From positions 125,056 through 189,055 of the forward strand of contig JAHDOV010000005.1 in assembly GCA_018434685.1 (NCBI GenBank): a stretch of DNA of 64,000 nt. Direction: 5' to 3'. This DNA comes from Deltaproteobacteria bacterium. GTDB taxonomy: Bacteria > Desulfobacterota > Desulfomonilia > UBA1062. The translations under genes were made by a program, and so were the position numbers. Positions 29,732 through 37,613 of this stretch are shown here, piece after piece (the first letter of the stretch is position 1; the number at the start of each line of letters is the position of its first letter). The notes beneath the pieces were generated by a model that was not told the origin of the DNA, made no database searches, and saw only the letters and a list, made by a program, of their open reading frames with translations.

Positions 29732-30488
29732 TGTCATCCAGGGACGATATCACCACATCCACGTGCTGGGCGAGCACCTCGCCCGGTACTATTCCGCAGA
29801 CCCCGATGGTGAGCATGATCCCGGAGTTTTTCCCCAGGAGGGCATCCATTATGGTATCGCCCACGAGCACAGACTCTCCGGAGTTTTTCCCGAAGCGTGA
29901 GCAGATGAGCTTCACCATGTCGGGGGCCGGCTTGGCATTCTCGACGCTGTCGGCCCCGACAACGAGGTCGATATAGGGGGATGCGCCGATGAAATTCATG
30001 TCGGTGAGGGCATCCGCCTCCTTGTCGTTGGTTGCAACGGCAGTAAGGATGCCGCGGGATTTCAATGTCTTGAGAAGTCGCAGGGCACCAGGGGCGGCCT
30101 TTACCCACTCCTGCCTCCTCTGTGAGCTGAAGACCTCTTTACCCACCGTCTCGACGATGAGCCCGGCCTTGTCCCAGCGCAGTCCTTCGCGGTACAGGCA
30201 GTAGGCGAGCAGGGCATTGCTCTCGGAGAAGGTCCCCATGGCCAGGGGACCGCAGCCGTCTATCTCCCGTCGGTCCAGGTAGATGCCCAGTGCCCCCTCT
30301 ATCCGTTCCTGAAGGGTCTTTGTCATGGGGTGATATGTGCCGATCGCGGTGATGAGTTCCTGAATGATGGCGATCCATGTCTCCTTGAAATCGAGCAGGG
30401 TACCGTCTTTGTCAAAGATGACCAACTCGGTCTCGTAGAATCTTTCCCTCACGTGTATACTTGGCAACTGTCCTCTCCTCTGGTACAT
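29724..30488 (-). CDS. HAD-superfamily hydrolase, phosphoglycolate phosphatase-like
   Basis: About 254 aa. HAD motif I is LVIFDKDGTLLDF, motif II lies at ILTAVATNDKEADA, the Lys at AKPAPDM, and motif IV at VLVGDTIMDALLGKNSG. The helical cap domain between motifs I and II fits subclass I (Gph type). The substrate cannot be told from sequence. The start is uncertain: candidates are TTG at 30500, ATG at 30488 and a GTG further in, and none has a clean ribosome site at ideal distance. Confidence 0.8.
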   Translation of the reverse strand: MYQRRGQLPSIHVRERFYETELVIFDKDGTLLDFKETWIAIIQELITAIGTYHPMTKTLQERIEGALGIYLDRREIDGCGPLAMGTFSESNALLAYCLYREGLRWDKAGLIVETVGKEVFSSQRRQEWVKAAPGALRLLKTLKSRGILTAVATNDKEADALTDMNFIGASPYIDLVVGADSVENAKPAPDMVKLICSRFGKNSGESVLVGDTIMDALLGKNSGIMLTIGVCGIVPGEVLAQHVDVVISSLDDIT

Positions 30489-30578
30489 GGGCGGTAGCAA
30501 TCAAGGCTTGATTTCTTATCATGATGCAGCGATAGATACTATCGTTTTCTTGTGGCAGATGAAGGTGGAGCGTGTGGC

Positions 30579-31790
30579 ATGAACTATATGCACAGGTGGT
30601 TATTGGCGATCGTCGGGGTGTTCATCATGGCGGCTGCCATGAGCGGATGCAGTGATGATCAGGGCAGGGAAGCCCTCGTGTACGATCCCGGGAAAGAACC
30701 GGTAAAGATTGGTGTCTGCCTGCCCGCCAGGGATGCATCGGCCGGGTACGGAAACCGTCTGTTGGACGGCGTCCGTATGGCCCATCTGCTCAAACCCGTG
30801 ATCAACGGTACGCTCATAACCCTGGTCTTGAGGGGGTCCGATGAGATCGCCGGGTCATCTTCGATCACCGATTTCATAGAGCAGGAGGGGCTGTGCGGGA
30901 TTATTTACAGCCCGGGTTCTTCAGGCGGGGCAGACCCGGGCATGAACGCCGGTCCGGATGACGGGGCCTTGACCGTCATGGCCTCTCTTGGCTGCAGCCC
31001 CGGGAAGGCGGATCTTGCGGTCCTGAAGATCGGGTCGACCCTGCAGGACCAGGCACGGGTCGCAGCCCTGTTTGCGGCCCGGTCCCTCGGCTGCCGCGGT
31101 GCGGCCATTGTCCTCGATGAGGGAAGCGACAGCTGCGTGCGGCTGGCGAGCCTGTTCTCCTCCGAACTGATCCGCTTGAGGGGCAAGATCGTCCATATCT
31201 CCTATGTGGCCAGGGACCGTGCGGGGCTCGAGGTCATGGTGTCCTCGCTCGTGGAGCGCAGTCCGGACATGATCTATGTGCCGTATGCCGAACAGACCTC
31301 GGCAGACGTGATCGCACTGATAAGAAAGGCAGGTTCACGTGCCTTCATCGTCGTTACGAATGTCCTGTCTGAGCAGGAATTTCTCGACCGGGGAGGCAAG
31401 AGTCTGGACGGGGTGTATCTTGTCACTGATTTCCATGCGGCTGCTGTGCGTTCAAAGCGGGCAGGGGAACTGGAACGGCTCTACGGGAAGAACAGGAAGG
31501 AACTGGGGACCCTGGAGACGGGTGCTGCCTTGAGCGCCGATGCGTACTTTCTCGCGGCCGCGCTCCTGGAGAATGCGGCCTCATCCAGAGAGGTTGAAGG
31601 AGCGGTCGATGCCTTCTCGCGAACAGAGTCCATCTCGGGGATCACCGGGTTGGGGGACTCGGGCAGGCTCAGCAAGAGCCTTCATGTCTCACAGGTAAAG
31701 ACAGGGATTCTACGCGGATCGAGATTAATCTACAGGGGATCGATCGATCCCGGGGAATCAGATCCTCAGGTTGACGTCGGGGCTGAGTAG
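30579..31790 (+). CDS. Periplasmic-binding-protein type I lipoprotein (branched-chain amino acid receptor-like)
   Basis: 403 aa. A lipoprotein signal (MHRWLLAIVGVFIMAAAMSGC) places it on the membrane facing the periplasm. The body follows the type I binding-protein fold seen in LivJ-like receptors: PVKIGVCLPARDASAGYGNR, CRGAAIVLDEGSDSCVRLAS and ALSADAYFLAAALL near the end. No transporter genes are beside it, so it may act as a lone sensor or LPS-assembly-type lipoprotein; the ligand is unknown. The ATG at 30579 is preferred for its GGTGGAG box. Its last 33 bases overlap convergent flgM. Confidence 0.75.
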   Translation: MNYMHRWLLAIVGVFIMAAAMSGCSDDQGREALVYDPGKEPVKIGVCLPARDASAGYGNRLLDGVRMAHLLKPVINGTLITLVLRGSDEIAGSSSITDFIEQEGLCGIIYSPGSSGGADPGMNAGPDDGALTVMASLGCSPGKADLAVLKIGSTLQDQARVAALFAARSLGCRGAAIVLDEGSDSCVRLASLFSSELIRLRGKIVHISYVARDRAGLEVMVSSLVERSPDMIYVPYAEQTSADVIALIRKAGSRAFIVVTNVLSEQEFLDRGGKSLDGVYLVTDFHAAAVRSKRAGELERLYGKNRKELGTLETGAALSADAYFLAAALLENAASSREVEGAVDAFSRTESISGITGLGDSGRLSKSLHVSQVKTGILRGSRLIYRGSIDPGESDPQVDVGAE

Positions 31791-32069
31791 TTTGTCTGCA
31801 ACAACAGAATAATCAGGGCGGTAGGTACCGGTTGATATCTGCTGCTCAATCTGCTCGACCTTTTCCGTGCGGATATCCGGGGCGTCCAGGGCTGCTGTCT
31901 TGATGTCTTGGAACATTCTCACCTTGCTCGATATATCCACCTTGTCCTGCAGGGAAACGGTGGATCCATGCTGCTTGTTTTCCGGGTTTCGCACTTCCTG
32001 CGTCCGTTGTGCCGAATTCGCGCCGTATGCTTTCAATGCATCGGGATTTGACATGTTATGAATTTTCAT
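31758..32069 (-). CDS. flgM: Negative regulator of flagellin synthesis (anti-sigma-28 factor)
   Basis: 103 aa. The C-terminal half is the sigma-28-binding region: VDISSKVRMFQDIKTAALDA, then RTEKVEQIEQQISTGTYRPD and YSVVADKLL. FlgM holds FliA inactive until the hook is finished and it is exported. It is the second gene after a sigma-28-like promoter (32318-32344), giving the usual feedback loop. The ATG at 32069 has GAGG nine bases upstream; a GTG at 32084 is an alternative. It overlaps the preceding small gene by 14 bases. Confidence 0.88.
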   Translation of the reverse strand: MKIHNMSNPDALKAYGANSAQRTQEVRNPENKQHGSTVSLQDKVDISSKVRMFQDIKTAALDAPDIRTEKVEQIEQQISTGTYRPDYSVVADKLLSPDVNLRI

Positions 32070-32274
32070 CTTTACGAACCTCACTCAGGCCTTTCTTTAA
32101 ACTGTGCTCCATCAGGTCACCGAAGAGCCGCTTGGTGGACATCGGTGATATGGACACATCATCAGATCTCATTTCACTGCCGCCGATCTCGCCCTCCATC
32201 GGGGATTCATTTGCCGGATCCTGCTTCTCATAGGTCCTCATGATGAAATTGACACAGATGTTCTTGACCTCCAT
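32056..32274 (-). CDS. Small protein co-transcribed with flgM
   Basis: 72 aa, starting MEVKNICVNFIMRTYEKQD. The ATG at 32274 has AAGGAG six bases before it; the longer open frame upstream runs through the promoter and is not used. The family is unknown. The N terminus (VNFIMRTYEKQ) and the C terminus (KRLFGDLMEHSLKKGLSEVR) recall the short helices of FlgJ-type rod-binding proteins, but the match is too slight to name it. Its place as first gene of the flgM unit points to a late flagellar role. Confidence 0.55.
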   Translation of the reverse strand: MEVKNICVNFIMRTYEKQDPANESPMEGEIGGSEMRSDDVSISPMSTKRLFGDLMEHSLKKGLSEVRKDENS

Positions 32275-32317
32275 CATGTACTCCTTCTGATCATTAACCG
32301 CACACTCATTGTTCTTT

Positions 32318-32344
32318 GTATCGGATTTTGACAGATAACCTTTA
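32318..32344 (-). promoter_or_regulatory. Sigma-28 (FliA)-type flagellar promoter
   Basis: On the minus strand TAAAG (32340-32344), then 14 bases, then TCCGATAC (32318-32325). This follows the FliA consensus TAAAG-N14-GCCGATAA with six of eight matches in the -10 box and correct spacing. It lies 43 bases before the small gene-flgM unit. Confidence 0.75.
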
Positions 32345-32462
32345 ACACCATTTTGCTGCCGGAGAGAAAGTATGACGCTGCCCGAGGGAGAAGGCGCCTC
32401 CAGGGGGAAATTTTTGCCGCATGGACCCTGAAAGATGTGGCCTGACGGGGCTTGTCTGTCTT

Positions 32463-32478
32463 TGGCATCGATCTTGCT
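32463..32478 (+). promoter_or_regulatory. Sigma-54 (RpoN)-type promoter for the flgF operon
   Basis: TGGCAT (32463-32468), five bases, TTGCT (32474-32478): the full -24/-12 pattern TGGCAY-N5-TTGCW at exact spacing, 25 bases before the flgF ATG. Flagellar rod and hook operons in this kind of bacterium are often sigma-54 dependent with a FlrC/FleR-type activator, which is not in the window. Confidence 0.75.
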
Positions 32479-32503
32479 TAAATCCCCGTGGAAAGGAGAT
32501 CGC

Positions 32504-33241
32504 ATGGATCAGGGTATATACACGGCTGCATCGGGTGCCATTGCAATGGAGGAGAGGCTGTCGGTCATATCGAACAACCTTGCCAATGCAAATACGGTTG
32601 GCTTCAAGAAGGACGGGATCGCCTTCGAGAAATTTGCCAGGTTGCTGGATACCGCAAGCCTGTATCCCGGACAGTACCGGAATACCCCCACAGACGTGGT
32701 GGTCGGGGAATATTATATCGACGACACGGAAGGTTCCTACCAGAAGACCGGGAATCCCTTTGATGTTGCCATCGTCGGGGAGGGCTTCTTCGTGGTGAAC
32801 ACTCAGGACGGCCCCAGATATACGAGGGCCGGGTCGTTCGAGCTGTCCCCTGACGGCATGCTGACCACCCCGCAGGGGGACACGGTACAGGGCGAGGGGG
32901 GAGACATCGCCCTGGAACCGGGCGCGATGGCGATAGAGGCGGATGGAACGGTGAGCCTCAACGGCAACAGCATCGACGTTCTCCAGGTGGTCAATATCCC
33001 GGGGGAATCCCTGGTTCGTGATAAAAACGGCCTCTTCGACGTCCGGGACGGCTATGCCCCCCAGGCTGTCGAATCCCCGTATATTTCCCAGGGGAGTATC
33101 GAGGGCTCCAATGTCGAGCCCATCAAGGAGATGGTCGGACTCATCAGCACCCAGAGGGCCTATGAATCATTCCAGCGGGTGATCAAGTCGTTTAACGAGA
33201 CCTACGCGCTTTCCATTAAGAACGTAGGCACGGTAGGATAG
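32504..33241 (+). CDS. flgF: Flagellar basal-body rod protein FlgF
   Basis: 245 aa. A proximal-rod subunit exported by the flagellar type III system. It begins MDQGIYTAASGAIAMEERLS and has the family box ISNNLANANTVGFKKDGIAF, the D1-type middle EGFFVVNTQDGPRYTRAGSF, and the C-terminal helix ISTQRAYESFQRVIKSFNET that packs in the rod core. The ATG at 32504 is set by AAAGGAG. It is the first gene of the rightward flagellar operon. Confidence 0.95.
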   Translation: MDQGIYTAASGAIAMEERLSVISNNLANANTVGFKKDGIAFEKFARLLDTASLYPGQYRNTPTDVVVGEYYIDDTEGSYQKTGNPFDVAIVGEGFFVVNTQDGPRYTRAGSFELSPDGMLTTPQGDTVQGEGGDIALEPGAMAIEADGTVSLNGNSIDVLQVVNIPGESLVRDKNGLFDVRDGYAPQAVESPYISQGSIEGSNVEPIKEMVGLISTQRAYESFQRVIKSFNETYALSIKNVGTVG

Positions 33242-33258
33242 AAAGGGGGAGGCAGGAT

Positions 33259-34041
33259 ATGATACGTGCAATGTGGTCGGCTGCAACCGGCATGAATGCC
33301 CAGCAGCTCATGATCGATGTAACGGCAAACAATCTGGCAAACGTCAATACCACCAGCTTCAAGAAGAGCAGGGCGGATTTCGAAGATCTCTTCTATGCAA
33401 CATACAAGGACAAGGGCGCTCCCACGTCCGCCGGGGGAACCGTCCCGGTGGGAATACAGATCGGCATGGGAACGCGGCCGGTCTCGGTGCAGAAGATCTT
33501 TACCCAGGGAGACTACACGGAGACGAAGAACGATCTCGACCTGGCCATCGAAGGGGACGGATTCTTCCGGATCATATCTGACGATGAGGAGGTCTACACG
33601 AGAGACGGGGCCTTCAAGATCGACAGTGACGGCTATATCGTCAATGCCCGGGGAGACAGGCTGCAGCCGGAATTTACCATCCCTGTCAATACCGCCAACA
33701 TCTCCATTGAAAAGAACGGTGACCTCACCTGTCTGTCGTCGGGCGGAGAGGTGCTCTCCTCCGGCTCGATACCTATCTATACCTTCACGAACCCCGCGGG
33801 CCTCAATTCGATCGGGAGGAACGGCTATACGGCGACAGAGGCATCGGGTGACCCCATAGAGGGCGTTGCCGGCACCGACAACTACGGGACCATTGCCCAG
33901 GGCTATCTGGAGATGTCCAACGTCGATGCAATAGAGGAGATGATCAGCATGATCGTCGGGCAGAGGGCATATGAGCTGAATTCCAAGGCCATCAAGACGG
34001 CTGATTCCATGCTCCAGGTCGTGAACAGCATTAAGCAGTGA
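33259..34041 (+). CDS. flgG: Flagellar distal-rod protein FlgG
   Basis: 260 aa. It forms the distal rod that crosses the periplasm. It begins MIRAMWSAATGMNAQQLMID, has TANNLANVNTTSFKKSRADF, EGDGFFRIISDDEEVYTRDG, and the C-terminal MIVGQRAYELNSKAIKTADS. It is well supported by length and by a GGGGGAGG box upstream, and it follows flgF by 17 bases. Confidence 0.97.
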   Translation: MIRAMWSAATGMNAQQLMIDVTANNLANVNTTSFKKSRADFEDLFYATYKDKGAPTSAGGTVPVGIQIGMGTRPVSVQKIFTQGDYTETKNDLDLAIEGDGFFRIISDDEEVYTRDGAFKIDSDGYIVNARGDRLQPEFTIPVNTANISIEKNGDLTCLSSGGEVLSSGSIPIYTFTNPAGLNSIGRNGYTATEASGDPIEGVAGTDNYGTIAQGYLEMSNVDAIEEMISMIVGQRAYELNSKAIKTADSMLQVVNSIKQ

Positions 34042-34991
34042 TGATGAAGATCGTATCCGGTATCTTATTGAGTATCCTGCTTCTGGTAACCGCAGCCCTC
34101 GGGGCTGAGCCTTCTGTGGTGACCCTGAAGGAACGGGCTGTCGTGGCCGGAGAACAGGTGGAGCTCAAGGACATCGCGGTCATAGAGGGGCCGGGGGCAG
34201 GATCACTCGCCCCTGCCGTTATCCTGAAGTCCCCTTCGGGCCCCATCGGTGTGAGGCTCTCCGCAGACTACATCCTCAAGAAGATCACTGCCCAGTACCA
34301 GGGGCAGGTTGTCCTCAAGGGTGCCCGGGAGGTTCACATCGCCAGGAAATATGTCAAGATTCCAACAGCCCGGCTCGAGCAGCTCTATAAGGACACCATC
34401 GTGGCAAAGAGTCCCTGGAGAGATTCCGGCAGGATCGTCATCGAGGACATAACGGTCCCTTCCGGTGTCGAGGTCCTGGAAAAGGACAAAGATGCCGCAC
34501 GGGCAAAAATTTCCCCCCACGAGGACTTTTTGGGCCGTACTACCCTGACCCTCGTGTTCGGGGACGGCGCAACGGCCGAGCAGGTGAACATCAGCGCCCG
34601 GGTCAGGGTCATCGTCACTGTGCCGGTGGCCAGGACAACGATCAGCCGGGGGAGTATCATCACCGAGGCGGATCTCGAGACGAAATCCCTCGATATCTCG
34701 AGATATCCTTCCGTGGTCATGGATGTGAAAGAGTGTCTGGGCAAGCGGGTGAAGACCGGGCTGCGGCAGGGCAGGCCAGTGCTGAAGACAAATATCGAAG
34801 ACCCGCCGCTGGTGAATCGGGGGGACATCGTATTCCTGGAGGCAAAGGCCAACAGCCTCGTCGTACGCGACAGGGCCGTGGCGCTCAAAGACGGACGCAT
34901 CTCCGAACAGATACCGGTAAGGAACATATCTTCGGGAAAACAGGTGGTTGGCACCATTATTGCTGCATCACGCATAGAGGTTCGTTTCTAG
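34041..34991 (+). CDS. flgA: Flagellar P-ring assembly chaperone FlgA
   Basis: 316 aa. A signal peptide (MKIVSGILLSILLLVTAALG) sends it to the periplasm, where FlgA helps FlgI form the P ring. The C-terminal SAF domain is clear: VARTTISRGSIITEADLETK, then GKRVKTGLRQGRPVLKTNIE, and a final beta domain with RNISSGKQVVGTIIA. It starts on the flgG stop (TGATG). It is longer than the E. coli protein (219 aa), with an extra N-terminal domain. Confidence 0.92.
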   Translation: MMKIVSGILLSILLLVTAALGAEPSVVTLKERAVVAGEQVELKDIAVIEGPGAGSLAPAVILKSPSGPIGVRLSADYILKKITAQYQGQVVLKGAREVHIARKYVKIPTARLEQLYKDTIVAKSPWRDSGRIVIEDITVPSGVEVLEKDKDAARAKISPHEDFLGRTTLTLVFGDGATAEQVNISARVRVIVTVPVARTTISRGSIITEADLETKSLDISRYPSVVMDVKECLGKRVKTGLRQGRPVLKTNIEDPPLVNRGDIVFLEAKANSLVVRDRAVALKDGRISEQIPVRNISSGKQVVGTIIAASRIEVRF

Positions 34992-35000
34992 GAGGAATAC

Positions 35001-35696
35001 ATGAAGGTATGCCGGTATCTGTTTCTTGTTGCTCTGACCCTAGCTCTAGGCGCTTGTGCACACACTCAGCAGGACACATCCTCGCTGGAGGATGACCTCA
35101 CCCTGCCCGTTGAAGAGCCTGCTGAAAAGGTCGTATCCCCCGGGTCTCTCTGGACGCCGAGCGCCAAATTTGTGGACATGTATCGTGATTCCCGTGCCCA
35201 GCGGGTGGGCGATATCGTTGTCGTGCAGATCATCGAGAGCTCATCCGCAAAAAAGGAGGCCAAGACCGCATCAGACAAGGATAATTCTGCGAACAGCTCC
35301 ATAACGGACATACTTGGTCTGCCTCTGGACCGTTCCTCGGTGCTCGGATACGGGATCACGCCGACGTTGAGCGCCTCGACCTCCACCTCGTTCGAGGCGG
35401 ACGGTGAGACATCGCGCAGCGGGGATATCTCTGCGGTGGTATCCGCGCGGGTAGTGAGGGTCCTCCCGTCGGGCAACCTGGTAATCAGCGGGAAGAAGGA
35501 GACCCGGGTGAACAGCGAACTGCAGTATCTCATCATCTCCGGGATCATCCGGCCCGACGACATCACCACAAATAATACGATACAGTCCACGTACATAGCG
35601 GATATGCACCTGGACTACTACGGATCCGGGATCATCGGAGACCAGCAGAGCAAGGGCATCATCTCCCGGGCACTCGACAAGGTCTGGCCGTTTTGA
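35001..35696 (+). CDS. flgH: Flagellar L-ring lipoprotein FlgH
   Basis: 231 aa. A lipoprotein signal (LVALTLALGAC, Cys about 18) anchors it in the outer membrane, where it forms the L ring. Family features are SLWTPSAKFVDMYRDSRAQR, GDIVVVQIIESSSAKKEA, LPSGNLVISGKKE and SGIIRPDDITTNNTIQSTYI. The start has TAGGAGG upstream. It lies between flgA and flgI as in other bacteria of this type. Confidence 0.96.
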   Translation: MKVCRYLFLVALTLALGACAHTQQDTSSLEDDLTLPVEEPAEKVVSPGSLWTPSAKFVDMYRDSRAQRVGDIVVVQIIESSSAKKEAKTASDKDNSANSSITDILGLPLDRSSVLGYGITPTLSASTSTSFEADGETSRSGDISAVVSARVVRVLPSGNLVISGKKETRVNSELQYLIISGIIRPDDITTNNTIQSTYIADMHLDYYGSGIIGDQQSKGIISRALDKVWPF

Positions 35697-35704
35697 GGTG
35701 TGAT

Positions 35705-36793
35705 ATGAAGAGACTCATCGGTATCGTCGTGCTGTTCATGGTCATGGCTCAGCCGGTCTGTGCAGTCCGGGTGAAGGACCTCGTGGAGATCCAGGGGGTG
35801 AGACAGAACAGTCTGTCCGGGTACGGCCTTGTGGTGGGATTGAACGGGACCGGGGATAAATCCGGCGCCCAGTTCACGATACGCTCTCTTGCCAACATGC
35901 TCAGGAACATGGGGATTACCATAGATCCCGACACGCTCAAGGTCAAGAATGTGGCCGCGGTCATGGTGACGGCGAGCCTGCCTCCCTTTGCCAGGAGCAC
36001 CCAGAAGCTCGACTGCACGGTCTCTTCTCTGGGCGATGCGACCTCGCTTGCAGGAGGCACCCTCATCCTGACACCGCTGTCCGGTCCTGACGGGAAGGTG
36101 TATGCCATGGCCCAGGGCCCGATGTCGGTGGGTGGGTTTGCCGTCGGCGGCGCCTCGGGGACCGGCGTGACCAAGAACTTCCCCACGGTGGGGATGATCC
36201 CGGGCGGTGCGGTGGTGGAACGCTCGCTCGAGCTCGAGATGGACAGAGACATGACCCTGGTGATGAACAGCCCCGATTTCACCACTGCCCACAGGCTCGT
36301 GAAGTCCATCAACGAGCGGGCAGGCAAGGATATCGCACGGGCCCGTGACCTCTCGACCATCCAGGTAGCGGTCCCGGATGAATATGAGGGCAGGATCGTG
36401 GATTTTGTCGCCATGATCGAATCCGTGGACGTCACCCCTGACTCCCGGGCAAAGGTGATTGTCAACGAACGGACCGGTACCGTGGTCATGGGCGACAATG
36501 TCAGGATTTCCACGGTCGCCATTGCACACGGGAGCCTCAGTATCAAGATCACCGAAGAGCCGCAGGTGTCACAGCCCGCGCCCTTCTCCGGGGGTGTCAC
36601 GACCGTCACGCCCGAGACCGGGGTAACCATCGAGGAAGGCGGCCAGAGACTCGTGATGCTCCCGAAGGGGACCACCATCGGCGACCTGGTGTCTGCGCTC
36701 AATGCCATCGGGGTGGCCCCGAGGGACCTCGTGGTGATCCTCCAGTGCATCAAGCGCACCGGTGCACTGTATGCAGACCTGGAGGTCATATGA
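35705..36793 (+). CDS. flgI: Flagellar P-ring protein FlgI
   Basis: 362 aa. A signal peptide (MKRLIGIVVLFMVMAQPVCA) leads to the periplasmic ring protein, with VRVKDLVEIQGVRQNSLSGY, GLVVGLNGTGDKSG, and GMIPGGAVVERSLELEM. The C terminus has VIVNERTGTVVMGDNVRIST and LNAIGVAPRDLVVILQCIKR. The ATG at 35705 follows GAGGTG. The frame also opens a little earlier, at 35693, overlapping the flgH stop. Confidence 0.96.
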   Translation: MKRLIGIVVLFMVMAQPVCAVRVKDLVEIQGVRQNSLSGYGLVVGLNGTGDKSGAQFTIRSLANMLRNMGITIDPDTLKVKNVAAVMVTASLPPFARSTQKLDCTVSSLGDATSLAGGTLILTPLSGPDGKVYAMAQGPMSVGGFAVGGASGTGVTKNFPTVGMIPGGAVVERSLELEMDRDMTLVMNSPDFTTAHRLVKSINERAGKDIARARDLSTIQVAVPDEYEGRIVDFVAMIESVDVTPDSRAKVIVNERTGTVVMGDNVRISTVAIAHGSLSIKITEEPQVSQPAPFSGGVTTVTPETGVTIEEGGQRLVMLPKGTTIGDLVSALNAIGVAPRDLVVILQCIKRTGALYADLEVI

Positions 36794-37137
36794 TCGGCAA
36801 TATCGAAGGGCTGAACCATATCCGTCAGACAGACCCGTGCAAGGCCCTGGACAATGCGAGCAAGGAGTTTGAATCCGTCTTTGCCTACCAGCTCCTGAAG
36901 ACCATGGGAGAGTCGATGCCGGACGGCCTGTTCGGTTCGGACCTTGCCTCGGACTTTTACAAGGACATGCTCTTTCAGTCGGTGGCCAAGAGTGTTTCAC
37001 AGACCGGTTCCCTGGGGATCGGGGAGATCGTCAGGGAACGTATGGAAGCCCTGGTGGGCTGCGATGAGGCAGGCACCAAACAAGAAGACATGAGCAGGAA
37101 CGACACGGTGAGTACCACCGGGACCTGTCGGGACTGA
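36790..37137 (+). CDS. flgJ: Flagellar rod-binding protein, FlgJ N-terminal type
   Basis: 115 aa. Only the rod-capping half of FlgJ is present: NASKEFESVFAYQLLKTMGE, then DLASDFYKDMLFQSVAKSVS. The muramidase half found in enterobacterial FlgJ is absent, so peptidoglycan must be opened by another enzyme. The ATG overlaps the flgI stop (ATATGA) and has GGAGG upstream. Confidence 0.88.
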   Translation: MIGNIEGLNHIRQTDPCKALDNASKEFESVFAYQLLKTMGESMPDGLFGSDLASDFYKDMLFQSVAKSVSQTGSLGIGEIVRERMEALVGCDEAGTKQEDMSRNDTVSTTGTCRD

Positions 37138-37168
37138 TACCACGCTATATCGGGAAAGGAGGATTGCG

Positions 37169-37612
37169 TTGATACCCGAGACAGAGAAGATGACAAGTGC
37201 AGATATGGTAGAACGTCTCACGAGGGAAAGGGACCTCATTATTGAGCTCAACACGTACCTGGAAAAAGAGCTGGTGTACATCACGAATGAGGATATGGAG
37301 GCTCTCGAGGACTCTATGCCCGATAAATACCGGGTGCTGCAGAACATCGCCTCCAACAGGGAAGGGTTCGAATCCAACGGCAGGGGATCATGGGCGGAGC
37401 TGGCCGATCAGATACGGGGGCTGAAGCAGGAACTCGTGGGGCTGTGGAGAAAGGCCTCGGGGCTCAATGACCTGTCGAAATCCATGGTCTCGAGCAGGCT
37501 CAAGGACATCGGGCGACAGATGGAGATCTTCTTCACGGGAGATGGCGGCGGTTATACGAGAAACGGCACAAAGTCGAGAACGTACTCTCGCATAGTAAAA
37601 ACAGGGGTGTAA
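37169..37612 (+). CDS. flgN: FlgN-family flagellar export chaperone
   Basis: 147 aa, almost entirely helical (MVERLTRERDLIIELNTYLE, then KELVYITNEDMEALEDSMPD), as in FlgN, which guards FlgK and FlgL before export. Sequence similarity in this family is weak, so the call rests on fold-like helices plus the position just before flgK. The start is TTG at 37169 with AAAGGAGG nearby. It ends 1 base before the flgK start. Confidence 0.8.
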   Translation: MIPETEKMTSADMVERLTRERDLIIELNTYLEKELVYITNEDMEALEDSMPDKYRVLQNIASNREGFESNGRGSWAELADQIRGLKQELVGLWRKASGLNDLSKSMVSSRLKDIGRQMEIFFTGDGGGYTRNGTKSRTYSRIVKTGV

Positions 37613-37613
37613 T

